Assembly (NCBI GenBank): GCA_034717215.1
Contig: JAYELD010000084.1
Location: forward strand, 1 to 36,597
Source of the DNA: Caldisericota bacterium
GTDB lineage: Bacteria > Caldisericota > Caldisericia > Caldisericales > Caldisericaceae
DNA length: 36,597 nt
Direction of reading: 5' to 3'
This document shows, one piece after another, positions 8,595 to 16,514 of the stretch; position 1 is the stretch's first letter; the number at the start of each line of letters is the position of its first letter. Under the pieces are notes generated by a model. That model worked only from the letters and a program-made list of their open reading frames with translations, was not told where the DNA came from and searched no databases. The position numbers and the translations under genes were made by a program.

Positions 8595-9083
8595 TTACAT
8601 TTTATAGCCAAATTTTCTTAGGAGTTCTTTTCTTTTTTTAATATCTTCCTCTGTTTCAATACCTTTAGGACTGATACCATCAACAACGCCCAAAATCGCT
8701 CTTCCCTGCTCTGTTTCTCCTATGACTACTTCCAGCGGGTTAGAACTGGCAACGTATATGCAACAGACTTCCTGTATATTTTTTATTGCATTTAGCACAT
8801 TAATCGGGTACGCATCTTTTAAAAAAATGATAAAGACATGACCTGCGCCTATTTTATATGCGTTTTTTTTGGCAAGTTCTATAAGGTTTTTATCATTTCC
8901 CGCCCATCTGATCAGTGCATCACCTGACGCTTCTACAAAACCTATGCCAAATTTAATTGTTGGCGTGGACGCGATAAGTGCTTCATATAAATCTTCTACT
9001 GATTTTATAAAATGCGTTTGGCCAATGATTGTATTAAGGTCTTCGGGCTTGTCAACTTTTATAATTTTAATCTTTAAATCCAT
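8595..9083 (-). CDS. Adenosine-specific kinase (AK_N family, PF04008-like)
   Basis: The 162-residue product shows the conserved pattern of the small 'adenosine specific kinase' family: [45 protein letters not shown], a [20 protein letters not shown] stretch, and [15 protein letters not shown] near the end. The family is known mainly from archaea and some thermophilic bacteria; its name comes from structural work and the physiological reaction is not firmly settled. The start is ATG 9083 with GGAGG five bases upstream; an upstream in-frame TTG would overlap that ribosome binding site. A consensus promoter lies at 9112-9139. The downstream thiol-redox genes are 59 bp away on the same strand and could be cotranscribed. 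Purine nucleoside salvage would fit the 5'-nucleotidase and the nucleoside ABC transporter elsewhere in the window. Confidence 0.85.
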   Translation of the reverse strand: MDLKIKIIKVDKPEDLNTIIGQTHFIKSVEDLYEALIASTPTIKFGIGFVEASGDALIRWAGNDKNLIELAKKNAYKIGAGHVFIIFLKDAYPINVLNAIKNIQEVCCIYVASSNPLEVVIGETEQGRAILGVVDGISPKGIETEEDIKKRKELLRKFGYKM

Positions 9084-9111
9084 ATATCCCTCCAAGCAAT
9101 TAACTTTTAAT

Positions 9112-9139
9112 AGTATAGTAAGGGGGGCATTGTTGTCAA
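9112..9139 (-). promoter_or_regulatory. Sigma-70-type promoter for the adenosine-kinase gene
   Basis: Read on the minus strand, a perfect TTGACA (9139-9134) and TATACT (9117-9112) are separated by 16 bases. This places transcription start near 9105 and gives a 5' leader of about 20 nt containing GGAGG. It is one of the best promoter matches in the window. Confidence 0.75.
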
Positions 9140-9273
9140 CTGCACATAATACTCTCTGACAGGATCTGTAAAGTATGACACTTAAATACGTTAGAAAATT
9201 TTATTTTTAAAAAAGTTTTTTTCTATTAAACTATATATAAGTATTTCATTAAAATATGAAAAGGAGGAAAGAA

Positions 9274-9606
9274 ATGAAAAAGACGGATGAATTTGATGTA
9301 AATGATGTCCAAGAAAATAAGGTGTTTGCAGCACTGAGTTATCTTGGTATCCTTGTGCTTATTCCATTGCTTGTCAAAAAGGACAGTAAATTTGCTATGG
9401 AGCATGCAAAACAGGGTCTTGTGTTGTTTATAATAGAAATGATCTTATGGGTTATTAATTTTATTCCTGTTCTTGGCCAGATTTTATGGATTGTAGTGGG
9501 TATTATTCTTTTTATTGTGAGTTTAATGGGACTGATTTATGCGCTTCAAGGAAAGTTCTGGAAAATTCCATTTGTTTATGATTGGGCACAAAATTTCAAA
9601 CTTTAG
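9274..9606 (+). CDS. Small membrane protein, DUF4870/Tic20-like
   Basis: The 110-residue product has an N-terminal polar segment, then 'NKVFAALSYLGILVLIPLLV' and 'FAMEHAKQGLVLFIIEMILW', and two further hydrophobic segments (VINFIPVLGQILWIVVGIIL, FIVSLMGLIYALQG). The 'A.LSY.G.L.LIP.L..K...F...HA.QGL.LF' pattern is typical of DUF4870/Tic20-type small four-helix membrane proteins, widespread and of unknown function in bacteria. The start is ATG 9274 with AAGGAGG seven bases upstream. It is a single gene between a divergent promoter region and the nucleotidase, with about 240 bp before the next gene. The AT-rich leader contains a TATATAA stretch near 9233 that could be its -10 element. Confidence 0.75.
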   Translation: MKKTDEFDVNDVQENKVFAALSYLGILVLIPLLVKKDSKFAMEHAKQGLVLFIIEMILWVINFIPVLGQILWIVVGIILFIVSLMGLIYALQGKFWKIPFVYDWAQNFKL

Positions 9607-9784
9607 GATAAAATTCTACAGGTAAAAAAGATTTCCATTTTTTTATAAATATATTTCTCTTGCCTTGGTGGTGCCTGCAACTCTTTTTATTGTGCCTTCA
9701 AATAAATTGCTTATTGTAGTGCAGTTTGCTCCTGATTTTATTAAATGCGGGATATTTTTTAAAATTTTTTAAGAAGTTGCATGT

Positions 9785-9812
9785 TTGAAATTTTTTTATA
9801 TGGGAGTAATAT
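9785..9812 (+). promoter_or_regulatory. Candidate promoter for the 5'-nucleotidase gene
   Basis: TTGAAA (9785-9790) and TAATAT (9807-9812) are spaced by 16 bases, which would start transcription around 9819, about 30 nt before the ATG at 9849. The -10 match is moderate. Confidence 0.4.
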
Positions 9813-9848
9813 TAAGTACCAGAAAATCACAAAAGGAGGGTGAAAGAA

Positions 9849-11489
9849 ATGAAAGAAAGTAAAATTGCAAAGAATCTGTTGATTTCACTTATTATTGTTG
9901 TAATGGTATTCTCAATTACAATGTTCAGCGGTTTTATTCCTCGTTTACAAAAAGTTACAATCCTCACAACATCTGATTTTCAGAGTCAAATTGCACCATA
10001 TACAACAAAAGTGGTTATTGGAGGCGAGCAGCAGAAAATCGAGGTGGGTGGCGCTGCGCGTGTTGCAGGACTCGTAAAGTATTTAAAGAAGAGAAATGGG
10101 AATGCAAGCACATTATTTCTTACATCAGGAGATGATTTTATTGGACCAGTATTCAGGGCGTTTGGAGGTATCCCTACTACATTTTTGTGGGATCAAATTG
10201 CAACTGCATGGTGTCTAGGAAACCACGAATTTGACCTTGGCCCCGAGACACTTGGCAATGCATTGGATTATGCAACGATGCCTGTACTTGGTGCGAATAT
10301 GGATGTTTCTCAGGAACCAGCCCTTGCTGGAAAAGTTCAGCCGGACATGATAAAGATGGTAGGCAACATCAAAATAGGGATCTTTGGTCTTATGACACCA
10401 AATCTTCCTATAATTTCAAGCGTAGGGAAAGTAACGGTAGATGGAGATCTTGAGGCGATTGCAAGAAGTGAAGTAGCGAAATTGAAGAGCCAGGGCGCTG
10501 ATATTATTATTGCTGTTACCCATATTGGCTTAGATGTGGATAAAGATATCGCGTCAAAGGTTGATGGTATTGACGTGATTGTTGGTGGACATTCACACAC
10601 GCTTATGGAAGTTCCAGCTGAAGTTGTAACGCCAAATGGAGGAACAACAATTATTGTTCAGGATGGCGCGAAAGCAGCCTATCTTGGAGAGTTGAATCTT
10701 TATATTGGCAGACGAGGCATTGATCATTTTAAATGGAATTTACATCTTTTGGATGAAAATGTTCCGACAGATCCATTTACTGAAAAAATGGTTGATTACT
10801 TTATGAATCAGATGCCACCCCCAGAAAAAGTAGGAGAATCACTCATTGATCTTGATGCAAGGAAAATAACTGTAAGGAAAATGGAAGCAGAAATTGGAAA
10901 CCTATTTACAGATGCAATGTGCGAATCAGTTGGCACAAAGATTGCAGTAACCAATGGTGGAGGTATTAGAGGAGACAAGATTTATCCTAAGGGAGAGATT
11001 ACTACAGCGACGATTACAGAGATGCACCCATTCGGAAATTCCATTGTTGTTGTAAATCTTACAGGAGCACAGCTTAAAGAGGTTCTTGAGAGAGGTGCAG
11101 CTGCTCTTCGTTCGGTAAACGATCCGAGAGACCCATCAACAATAGGATCAGGCTCATTCTTGCAGATAGCTGGCCTTAAAATAACAATTGACATAAGTAA
11201 AACACCTCAGCAGCTGAGCAGTGATAATACGAGCATAGTCGTCCCGGGAGAAAGAGTTACCGAGGTGCTTGTAAACGGTGAGCCGCTTAATATGGATAAG
11301 ATTTATGAAGTCGCAGTGAACGACTTTATTGCAGCAGGAGGAGATGGGTATCTGACTCTAAAAAATCTACCGGATGCTGATAAAGATTTTACATATGTAT
11401 ATCTGACAGATGCGCTTAGTCGCTACATTGAGAATCATACGCCAATTTCACCGGAAGTTGAGGGAAGGATTACTATTTTAGGAGAATAA
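9849..11489 (+). CDS. Secreted or membrane-anchored 5'-nucleotidase (UshA/metallophosphatase family)
   Basis: The product has 546 residues. An N-terminal signal anchor or signal peptide (about 8-30) precedes a calcineurin-like metallophosphatase domain: TSDFQ at 42-45, SGDDFIG, GNHEFD, THIGLD and GGHSH. The C-terminal nucleotide-binding domain has AEIGNLFTDA, TNGGGIRGD, HPFGNSIV and NDFIAAGGDGY. The family hydrolyses nucleoside 5'-phosphates, and sometimes UDP-sugars, outside the cytoplasm. In E. coli UshA the first motif supplies Asp41 and His43, and Gln254 follows the GGHS motif; here Gln takes the first position and His the second. The start ATG 9849 lies nine bases after AGGAGGG; a GTG at 9840 abuts that site. 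It is monocistronic, ending in a terminator at 11514-11543. Products could feed the nucleoside transporter at 31509-36361. Confidence 0.9.
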   Translation: MKESKIAKNLLISLIIVVMVFSITMFSGFIPRLQKVTILTTSDFQSQIAPYTTKVVIGGEQQKIEVGGAARVAGLVKYLKKRNGNASTLFLTSGDDFIGPVFRAFGGIPTTFLWDQIATAWCLGNHEFDLGPETLGNALDYATMPVLGANMDVSQEPALAGKVQPDMIKMVGNIKIGIFGLMTPNLPIISSVGKVTVDGDLEAIARSEVAKLKSQGADIIIAVTHIGLDVDKDIASKVDGIDVIVGGHSHTLMEVPAEVVTPNGGTTIIVQDGAKAAYLGELNLYIGRRGIDHFKWNLHLLDENVPTDPFTEKMVDYFMNQMPPPEKVGESLIDLDARKITVRKMEAEIGNLFTDAMCESVGTKIAVTNGGGIRGDKIYPKGEITTATITEMHPFGNSIVVVNLTGAQLKEVLERGAAALRSVNDPRDPSTIGSGSFLQIAGLKITIDISKTPQQLSSDNTSIVVPGERVTEVLVNGEPLNMDKIYEVAVNDFIAAGGDGYLTLKNLPDADKDFTYVYLTDALSRYIENHTPISPEVEGRITILGE

Positions 11490-11513
11490 GAGTAAGTACT
11501 TAAAGTTTTGTAT

Positions 11514-11543
11514 AAAAGGTCTCCCGAGAAGGGAGGCCTTTTT
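11514..11543. terminator. Bidirectional intrinsic terminator between convergent genes
   Basis: AAAAGGTCTCCC (11514-11525) pairs with GGGAGGCCTTTT (11531-11542) through twelve positions, one of them U-G, around the loop GAGAA. T residues follow on the plus strand and a shorter T-run follows on the minus strand. It lies between the stop codons of the nucleotidase (11489) and the oligopeptidase (11567). Confidence 0.9.
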
Positions 11544-11566
11544 GATTGCAACCATTTAGAATTAAA

Positions 11567-13153
11567 TTAAATTTTTTCTTTCAATTGATTTGCAAGGTGC
11601 ACCGGATTTAGTGTTTCGCCTGTCACGCGCGTGAGAAGCTCGTTCCAGCGATATAGTGAGCCTGGTTTAAATATTTTTTCATCAAAGAATTTTCCCACGT
11701 TTTCACTAAGAATATTTTCTGAAATGTTTTTTGTAATGTGGTGGTGCATCTGCGAAGCCATCATCTCTCCCAACAGATAATTATGGTAGTAGACAGGCGC
11801 TATTCCAAAGTGTATTTTTGCCGACCAATCGGGATATCCTTTTCTCTCGTTTGGAATATTTAAATGCTGAAGTTCTCTAACGGTATTGTACCAGAGCTCA
11901 TTCAGGTCTTTTCTGTCTGGATTTTGATAAAGTTCTTTTTCAAAGAATACAAATGTCATAACCCATCGAGCTGTGATCATAAGCTGGTTTCTCATTAGGC
12001 GTTTCATTTTTTTTGATATTTCTTCGTATGTTTTATCATCTATTCCTGTAAGTTTCTGATACCATTGTGCGTCCCTTGACATTCTGCCAAAGAACATTGC
12101 AACAGCTTCTGTTGTAAAGATGTGAGCAGGACCCCGTAGAGTAAAAGGCAATTTTCTGTTAATGTATTTGTCATAAATAGCGTGACCGTATTCGTGGAGC
12201 ATTGTTTCCTGTGAACTTATATTTGGCCGTATGTTGGCTAATACCCTTACATCGCCTGCTTTGTCAACAGATAGTGTGAATGCATGTTGGTTCTTTCCTT
12301 TTCTTTCATAGAGATCCGAACGTTTAAGGATGTCCGTTATGTCGAGCCCTATGGAACTGTACGTGTTTTTAGTAAGCTCGACAAGATCTTTATCTTTTAA
12401 CAAGGAGTCATAATCAAATCCATCAACTTCTGGTGCTTCTTGAAACCACAAATCGGAGTAGTGCCATGGCATGAGTTCTGATTTTTCTGAATTGAGCTTC
12501 TTTGAGAGTGTAGTATCAATTTCATCTTTTATATCTGCAAAGAGGGAATCTGTTTCCTCTTTAAACTCGTGAAATATGTTATGAATTTCTTTTGTTGAGA
12601 GTTCTTGAAGGTCCATCATCATATCATAATAGTTTGAAAAGCCTAATAGTTTTGCATTTTCGTTTCGTAATTTGATGAGTTCTATGATGCGGTAGGCCAT
12701 TTCTTTTCCAATTTCTTTTCCTGCTAACCATGCTTTTTTCCGTAATTCTATGTCAGTGCTATTTTTGAGAATATTGTCAATTTCATTATTAGATACTTCT
12801 TTCCCATCAATTTTTGCACGAAAGTTTGCAAAAAGCGATTCGATTTCAACCTCTTTTTTTACAGTTTCCTGGATCTTTTCTTCAGGTAATTGATTTGGAA
12901 GCATTGAGTCGTATAGAAGTTTTATTTCTCTTTTTTCTACTTCCGAGAGAGATTCGTCAGATTGTGCTTTCTTTACAATTTCAAATCGGTTTTTATCGGA
13001 AAGATACATCCTCATTTCTATTTCTGTTTTTTCTACTTCTTTTCCGTATTCTTCTTTGCCTGTTGTTGCAAGATTCCAGTATGCCAGGGCTGTATGTTCC
13101 CACATTCTCTGGATATTGCTGTTTATTTCTTCAAGGAATATTTTAATATTCAT
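11567..13153 (-). CDS. Zinc metallo-oligopeptidase of the M2/M3 superfamily
   Basis: The 528-residue cytoplasmic protein has no signal peptide and is mostly alpha-helical. The gluzincin motif HEYGH is at 320-324, with the third zinc ligand Glu349 in FTTEAVAMFFG. The N-terminal AYWNLATTGKEEY and the middle segment IELIKLRNENAKLLGFSNYYD resemble both angiotensin-converting-enzyme-like M2 peptidases and M3 oligoendopeptidases, so the exact family is left open. These enzymes cleave short peptides. The length is a little short for M3 (usually 560-600) and normal for bacterial M2. AAAGGAG lies eight bases before ATG 13153, with a good promoter at 13190-13217. It is monocistronic, and a dipeptidase gene lies divergently next to it, which suggests shared use in peptide breakdown. 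Confidence 0.85.
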   Translation of the reverse strand: MNIKIFLEEINSNIQRMWEHTALAYWNLATTGKEEYGKEVEKTEIEMRMYLSDKNRFEIVKKAQSDESLSEVEKREIKLLYDSMLPNQLPEEKIQETVKKEVEIESLFANFRAKIDGKEVSNNEIDNILKNSTDIELRKKAWLAGKEIGKEMAYRIIELIKLRNENAKLLGFSNYYDMMMDLQELSTKEIHNIFHEFKEETDSLFADIKDEIDTTLSKKLNSEKSELMPWHYSDLWFQEAPEVDGFDYDSLLKDKDLVELTKNTYSSIGLDITDILKRSDLYERKGKNQHAFTLSVDKAGDVRVLANIRPNISSQETMLHEYGHAIYDKYINRKLPFTLRGPAHIFTTEAVAMFFGRMSRDAQWYQKLTGIDDKTYEEISKKMKRLMRNQLMITARWVMTFVFFEKELYQNPDRKDLNELWYNTVRELQHLNIPNERKGYPDWSAKIHFGIAPVYYHNYLLGEMMASQMHHHITKNISENILSENVGKFFDEKIFKPGSLYRWNELLTRVTGETLNPVHLANQLKEKI

Positions 13154-13189
13154 TTTATTCTCCTTTCTTTAGATATATTTTTATAGCTT

Positions 13190-13217
13190 ATTCTATTTTT
13201 TTAAATTTTCAAGTCAA
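13190..13217 (-). promoter_or_regulatory. Promoter for the M2/M3 peptidase gene
   Basis: On the minus strand TTGACT (13217-13212) and TAGAAT (13195-13190) are separated by 16 bases. They lie about 40 bases upstream of the start codon at 13153. Confidence 0.6.
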
Positions 13218-13293
13218 GTAAAAAATGCTATTTTTTATTTCCAATAATTTTTTTTGTTTTTAATTTGTGTTTTTATTAGTGTCATAAAAACTA

Positions 13294-13321
13294 TTGATAA
13301 AAAAGCTGTTAACAGTAAAAT
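13294..13321 (+). promoter_or_regulatory. Promoter for the PepV-like dipeptidase gene
   Basis: TTGATA (13294-13299) and TAAAAT (13316-13321) are separated by 16 bases. The expected transcription start is at about 13328, just before the GGAGGTGA ribosome binding site at 13329-13336. This supports ATG 13340 as the genuine translation start. Confidence 0.6.
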
Positions 13322-13339
13322 GCATTGTGGAGGTGATAA

Positions 13340-14670
13340 ATGGAAAATTTTATAGAAAAGAATAAAGATGGTTTGAAACTGTGAGAGAGATACTGAAAAT
13401 TAGAAGTGTGGAGCAGAAAGCAACAGAAAATGCTCCATTTGGCGAAGGTGTGAAAGCAGCGTTGCAGCTTGCTCTTGCAACTGGTGAGGAAATGGGGTTT
13501 AAGGTAAAAAACCTGGATAATTACTCTGGTTATGTTGAGTACGGAGAAGGAAAAGAATTAATAAGCGTTCTGGGGCATCTTGATGTTGTTCCGGAAGGGA
13601 ATGGGTGGGACTATCCGCCGTATGGTGCAGAAATTCACGAGGGTAAACTTTACGGGCGTGGCACAAGTGATGACAAAGGGCCTATAATGGCAGCTTTATT
13701 TGGCCTGTATGCAATAAAAGAAATGAGAATTCCCTTAAAAAAGAGGGTGAGAATTATTTTTGGTACCAATGAGGAATCAAACTGGAAAGGGATTAACTAT
13801 TACAAGAGTGTTGAGAAAGAGCCTCTTATTGGTTTTACTCCGGATGGCAATTTCCCGGTAATTAATAGTGAAAAAGGAATACTGAGGATTACCCTGTTAA
13901 AAAATTTTGCATTTGATAATACAGATATCACTGTTAAGGGAGGAGAGCGGGCTAATATGGTTCCAGATTATGCAGAAGCAGTGTTAAATCAGAAAATGAT
14001 AAAACAGATTCAAAACATTCCAGAAGGTATTTCCATTTCAGAAAACAAGATTATTGCAAAGGGTAGGTCTGCTCATGCAGCGAAACCATGGCAGGGAGAA
14101 AATGCAGTAGCGATACTTTGTGAAGTATTATCACAGGTAAGTATGAGCGAGGACGTAAAGTCTATTATACAGTTTGTTTCTGATAAAATTGGAAAGACTT
14201 TTTACGGTGAAAAAATCGGAGTAGAAAGAGATGATAAACTTTCGGGTAAACTCACACTGAATCTTGGTGTGCTGAATATTGACAAAAAACACGGGGAAAT
14301 GCTTATTGATATACGTTATCCCGTTACCGATAAACTGGAGAGAATCGTTGATAATATTAAAAGGGAAGCAGAAAAATATGGTATTTCGATTGGAAAGATA
14401 TTTAGTTTGCCGCCTCTTTTTGTTGACGAGAAAGAGCCACTTGTGCAAAGACTAATTAGTATGTATGAAGAAGAAACAGGGGAAAAAGGATGTGCAATGG
14501 CTATCGGGGGCGGGACTTATTCGAGAATAATGGATAAAGGCGTTGCTTTTGGGCCTGTGTTTCCCGGAGTAAAACCGGTAGAACATGAGGCAAATGAATA
14601 TATAAGTATTGATAATCTTGTAAAGCTTGCCAAGATTTACGCAAAAGCGATACAAAGACTTGCAGAATAG
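13340..14670 (+). CDS. pepV: M20-family dipeptidase, PepV-like, with a frameshift near codon 11
   Basis: The main frame encodes a PepV/Sapep-type zinc dipeptidase: GHLDVVPEGNGW and GRGTSDDKGP supply zinc ligands, NEESNWKG the catalytic glutamate region, FTPDGNFP the lid junction, and AIGGGTYSR...EHEANEYI the C-terminal metal site. The only good start, ATG 13340 with GGAGGTGA, opens the peptide MENFIEKNKDGLKL and stops at TGA 13382-13384. The family N-terminus (..KDGF/LETVREILKI) continues in the frame one base back, so one base seems missing around GGTTTGAAA (13370-13378); GGTTTTGAA would restore it. The alternative, initiation at GTG 13381, lacks any ribosome binding site and drops the first helix. 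The rest is intact and 429 residues long. It overlaps or abuts the glycosylase gene downstream. Confidence 0.85.
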
Positions 14671-15499
14671 CATACAGATTTCTGTTTCAGGTAATTTTTC
14701 GCTTCATAAGACTTTGTTGTGTGGCCAGATCTTTAGAGTATTTGAAATAGAGAATGGGTTTATTGTTCCATTTAATCGGTCTCTTTTGAAACTTTTGCAG
14801 AAAAAAAATAAAATACATTGCATTTCATACGGGAAGTCTGTTTCCCAAGCGGAAGTAAAAAAATTTTTAGGAATAAATGACGACATCGATAGCATTAATG
14901 GAGCGCTTACAAGAAAAGAAGCAAAATTTTCACAGATTATTCAGTACGGGAAAGGGTTAAGAATCATGCGGCAAAATCCGTATGAAACAACGATTTCGTT
15001 TCTCTTCTCCATACAGAGCTCTATTCCTGTTATTAAACGTAGATTAAATCTTCTTTCCGAAATGGTTGGCGAAAAGATAAGAGTAGATGGGACGATGTAT
15101 TATTTTTTCCCTGGGAGTGAAGCTTTAAGAAATTTGGATGTTCAAAGTGTGAAAAAATTGCATCTTGGATTTCGAGAAAAATGGTTTGTAGATTTCGTTC
15201 AAAATTATGATGAAACTTTTTTTTCTCATATCTTAAAAAAAAGTTTTGAGGAGAAAGAAAAAAAACTTCTTGGCATTAAAGGTGTTGGGAAAAAAGTGGC
15301 TCACTGTATTTTACTTTTTTCTATGAGCGAGCTTTCAGCATTTCCCGTGGACGTGTGGATTAAAAGGGGTATGTATGAGTTATTTGAGGTGAAGGGAAGC
15401 AGTAAAAAGATTACCGAAACAGGAAGGGGGATGTTTGGCAAATATGCAGGGTATGCTCAGGAGTATTTGTTCTATTATTTGCGTAATTATTCTAAGTAG
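14660..15499 (+). CDS. OGG1-family 8-oxoguanine DNA glycosylase/AP lyase
   Basis: The product is about 279 residues. The N-terminal beta domain has SVSGNFSLHKTLLCGQIFRV, the OGG_N pattern. A helical HhH-GPD domain follows with MRQNPYETTISFLFSIQSSI, the hairpin GIKGVGKKVAHC and catalytic Asp in FPVDVWIKR. In OGG1 the hairpin motif is GVGTKVADC, with the lysine acting as Schiff-base nucleophile; the equivalent lysine is present here. The enzyme would excise 8-oxoguanine opposite cytosine. The start is uncertain: TTG 14660 overlaps the pepV end by 11 bases and gives the expected N-terminal length; TTG 14627 is possible; neither has a strong ribosome binding site. Coupling to pepV translation is likely. 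The gene ends directly at the promoter of the 6S-like RNA. Confidence 0.85.
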   Translation: MQNSIQISVSGNFSLHKTLLCGQIFRVFEIENGFIVPFNRSLLKLLQKKNKIHCISYGKSVSQAEVKKFLGINDDIDSINGALTRKEAKFSQIIQYGKGLRIMRQNPYETTISFLFSIQSSIPVIKRRLNLLSEMVGEKIRVDGTMYYFFPGSEALRNLDVQSVKKLHLGFREKWFVDFVQNYDETFFSHILKKSFEEKEKKLLGIKGVGKKVAHCILLFSMSELSAFPVDVWIKRGMYELFEVKGSSKKITETGRGMFGKYAGYAQEYLFYYLRNYSK

Positions 15500-15527
15500 T
15501 TGAAATTTGTTTATAAAGTGGTAAAAT
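15500..15527 (+). promoter_or_regulatory. Promoter of the 6S-like RNA
   Basis: TTGAAA (15500-15505) begins immediately after the upstream stop codon, and TAAAAT (15522-15527) follows after 16 bases. Start is predicted at about 15534, the first G of the RNA's closing stem region. Confidence 0.6.
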
Positions 15528-15533
15528 ATATTT

Positions 15534-15705
15534 GGAACCCTGCGGAGTGCGTGTTAAACTTGGCGATTTAAGCCAACACTAAGCGTAGGGAAGTGGATGT
15601 GTGCTGAAAGTTGAAACGCTTCGGTGTTTCCCGGAAGTACATATGAAACTTCCACCTGTCCGATGGACTTCAAAATCTGTTAAGCCACGGCTTCTGCGGG
15701 GTAAA
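15534..15705 (+). ncRNA. ssrS: Structured non-coding RNA, probable 6S RNA (SsrS)
   Basis: The segment is about 170 nt and has its own promoter. A long closing stem forms between 15537-15553 (ACCCTGCGGAGTGCGTG) and 15686-15702 (CACGGCTTCTGCGGGGT), with only two mismatches besides G-U pairs. Inside are a hairpin TTGGC/GCCAA (15560-15576), a 3'-side hairpin GTCC-GAT-GGAC (15658-15668), a distal arm with GGAAGT/ACTTCC (15589-15594, 15648-15653) and ATGTGT/ACATAT (15597-15602, 15639-15644), and an apical UUCG hairpin (GAAACGC...GTGTTTC, 15613-15630). A long rod with a central bubble and this size match 6S RNA, which binds sigma-70 RNA polymerase as an open-promoter mimic. It lacks the SRP core motif and tmRNA ends. 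The identity is inferred from architecture, not from an alignment. Confidence 0.55.
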
Positions 15706-15720
15706 TTGATGGAGGTAAAA

Positions 15721-16176
15721 ATGACATCTTTGATTATAGCAGTGTGGGGATTGCTGATAGTAGCGACTGTGGGAGTCGTAGTTATGTTGGTTTTTATTTT
15801 TAAAATGAAAAAATCGACAGAAAAAATGCTCAATGAGACGGAAAATCTCATTAAGAAAGTTGAAGAGCAGATAGATAATCTTGGTAAGAATCTTAACGAA
15901 ACTACAGAAAACACAAAGGATGCTACGTTTCACCTTAAAAATGCACTAAAAAATATGGAGAAAATAAGCAAATTTATAAACTTGGCAACGCCATTTGCAA
16001 CTGTATTGCTTGTTATGCAGGGTTTTATAAAAAAAACTGATTCAAAGCAGAGCAACATACTTGGCAAAATGATAAATGTAGGAAAGTTCCTTGTTGCTGT
16101 ACAACAAGGATTTTTAGTAGCTAAAAAGATTTCATCTAACAAAAAAGGAGGTATTGCGAATTATGGAAGAAAATAG
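15721..16176 (+). CDS. DUF948-like membrane-anchored coiled-coil protein
   Basis: The product is 151 residues. One N-terminal transmembrane helix (about 3-27, LIIAVWGLLIVATVGVVVML) is followed by a long amphipathic helix with heptad spacing and many Asn/Lys/Glu (KKSTEKMLNETENLIKKVEE), then a second hydrophobic stretch (LATPFATVLLVMQGFI). This is the layout of DUF948 proteins, which frequently sit beside YtxH genes. The start is ATG 15721 with GGAGG nearby; longer in-frame readings would run back into the structured RNA and are rejected. It overlaps the YtxH-like gene by 14 bases. Function is unknown; a cell-envelope stress or structural role is usually assumed. Confidence 0.75.
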   Translation: MTSLIIAVWGLLIVATVGVVVMLVFIFKMKKSTEKMLNETENLIKKVEEQIDNLGKNLNETTENTKDATFHLKNALKNMEKISKFINLATPFATVLLVMQGFIKKTDSKQSNILGKMINVGKFLVAVQQGFLVAKKISSNKKGGIANYGRK

Positions 16177-16402
16177 GACAAGTTCATTTCTTAGTGGATT
16201 GTTTTTGGGTGGGATGACTGGATTTATCCTTGGTGTTTTGTTTGCACCGCGAGCTGGAGTTGAAACCAGAGAATTGCTTAAAGAAAAAGGGCAAGAGATT
16301 GAAATGAAAGTGAAAGAAGTGACTGATGAAGTAAAAGCAAAAGGGCGAGACATTTTAACGGGAAGTGGAGTGGAAATTCAGGAAGAAAGCGGAGAGAGTT
16401 AA
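16163..16402 (+). CDS. YtxH-family small membrane protein
   Basis: The product is 79 residues. A glycine-rich N-terminal transmembrane segment FLSGLFLGGMTGFILGVLFA is immediately followed by PRAGVETRELLKEKG and a charged helical tail. 'G...G...G.L.APKSG.E.R' is the YtxH/general-stress signature. The start is ATG 16163 with AAGGAGG eleven bases upstream (16145-16151), inside the end of the DUF948 gene; TTG 16154 is too close to that site. The pair is cotranscribed and the two tRNA genes follow 35 bp later with no terminator in between, so tRNA transcription may partly come from here. Confidence 0.8.
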   Translation: MEENRTSSFLSGLFLGGMTGFILGVLFAPRAGVETRELLKEKGQEIEMKVKEVTDEVKAKGRDILTGSGVEIQEESGES

Positions 16403-16437
16403 TTAAATTCTTCACATTTTCGTGCAATAAAATATAC

Positions 16438-16511
16438 TGGGGAGTCGTCTAATGGCAGGACGGGGGATTCTGGATCCCTTAATGATGGTTCGAATCCATC
16501 CTTCCCAGCCA
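16438..16511 (+). tRNA. tRNA-Gln (anticodon CUG)
   Basis: The tRNA is 74 nt including an encoded CCA. The acceptor stem TGGGGAG pairs with CTTCCCA and the discriminator is G. Anticodon stem GGGGA/TCCCT encloses the loop TTCTGGA with anticodon CTG. The T-arm contains GGTTCGAATCC. The first pair is U1-A72, the determinant that bacterial GatCAB amidotransferase is known to read on Glu-tRNA(Gln). The mature 5' end overlaps a TATACT, so transcription must start further upstream. Confidence 0.95.
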
Positions 16512-16514
16512 AGT

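Noticed and set aside
15534-15705. SRP RNA, tmRNA or RNase P RNA for the structured segment
   Set aside because: The SRP GGAA/AGCAG core, tmRNA 5'/3' tRNA-like ends and RNase P conserved blocks are not visible, and RNase P RNA would be about twice as long.
15601-15720. In-frame upstream extension of the DUF948-like gene, starting at GTG 15601
   Set aside because: The extension runs through the structured RNA, has no transmembrane or family-like sequence, and ATG 15721 has a proper GGAGG site.
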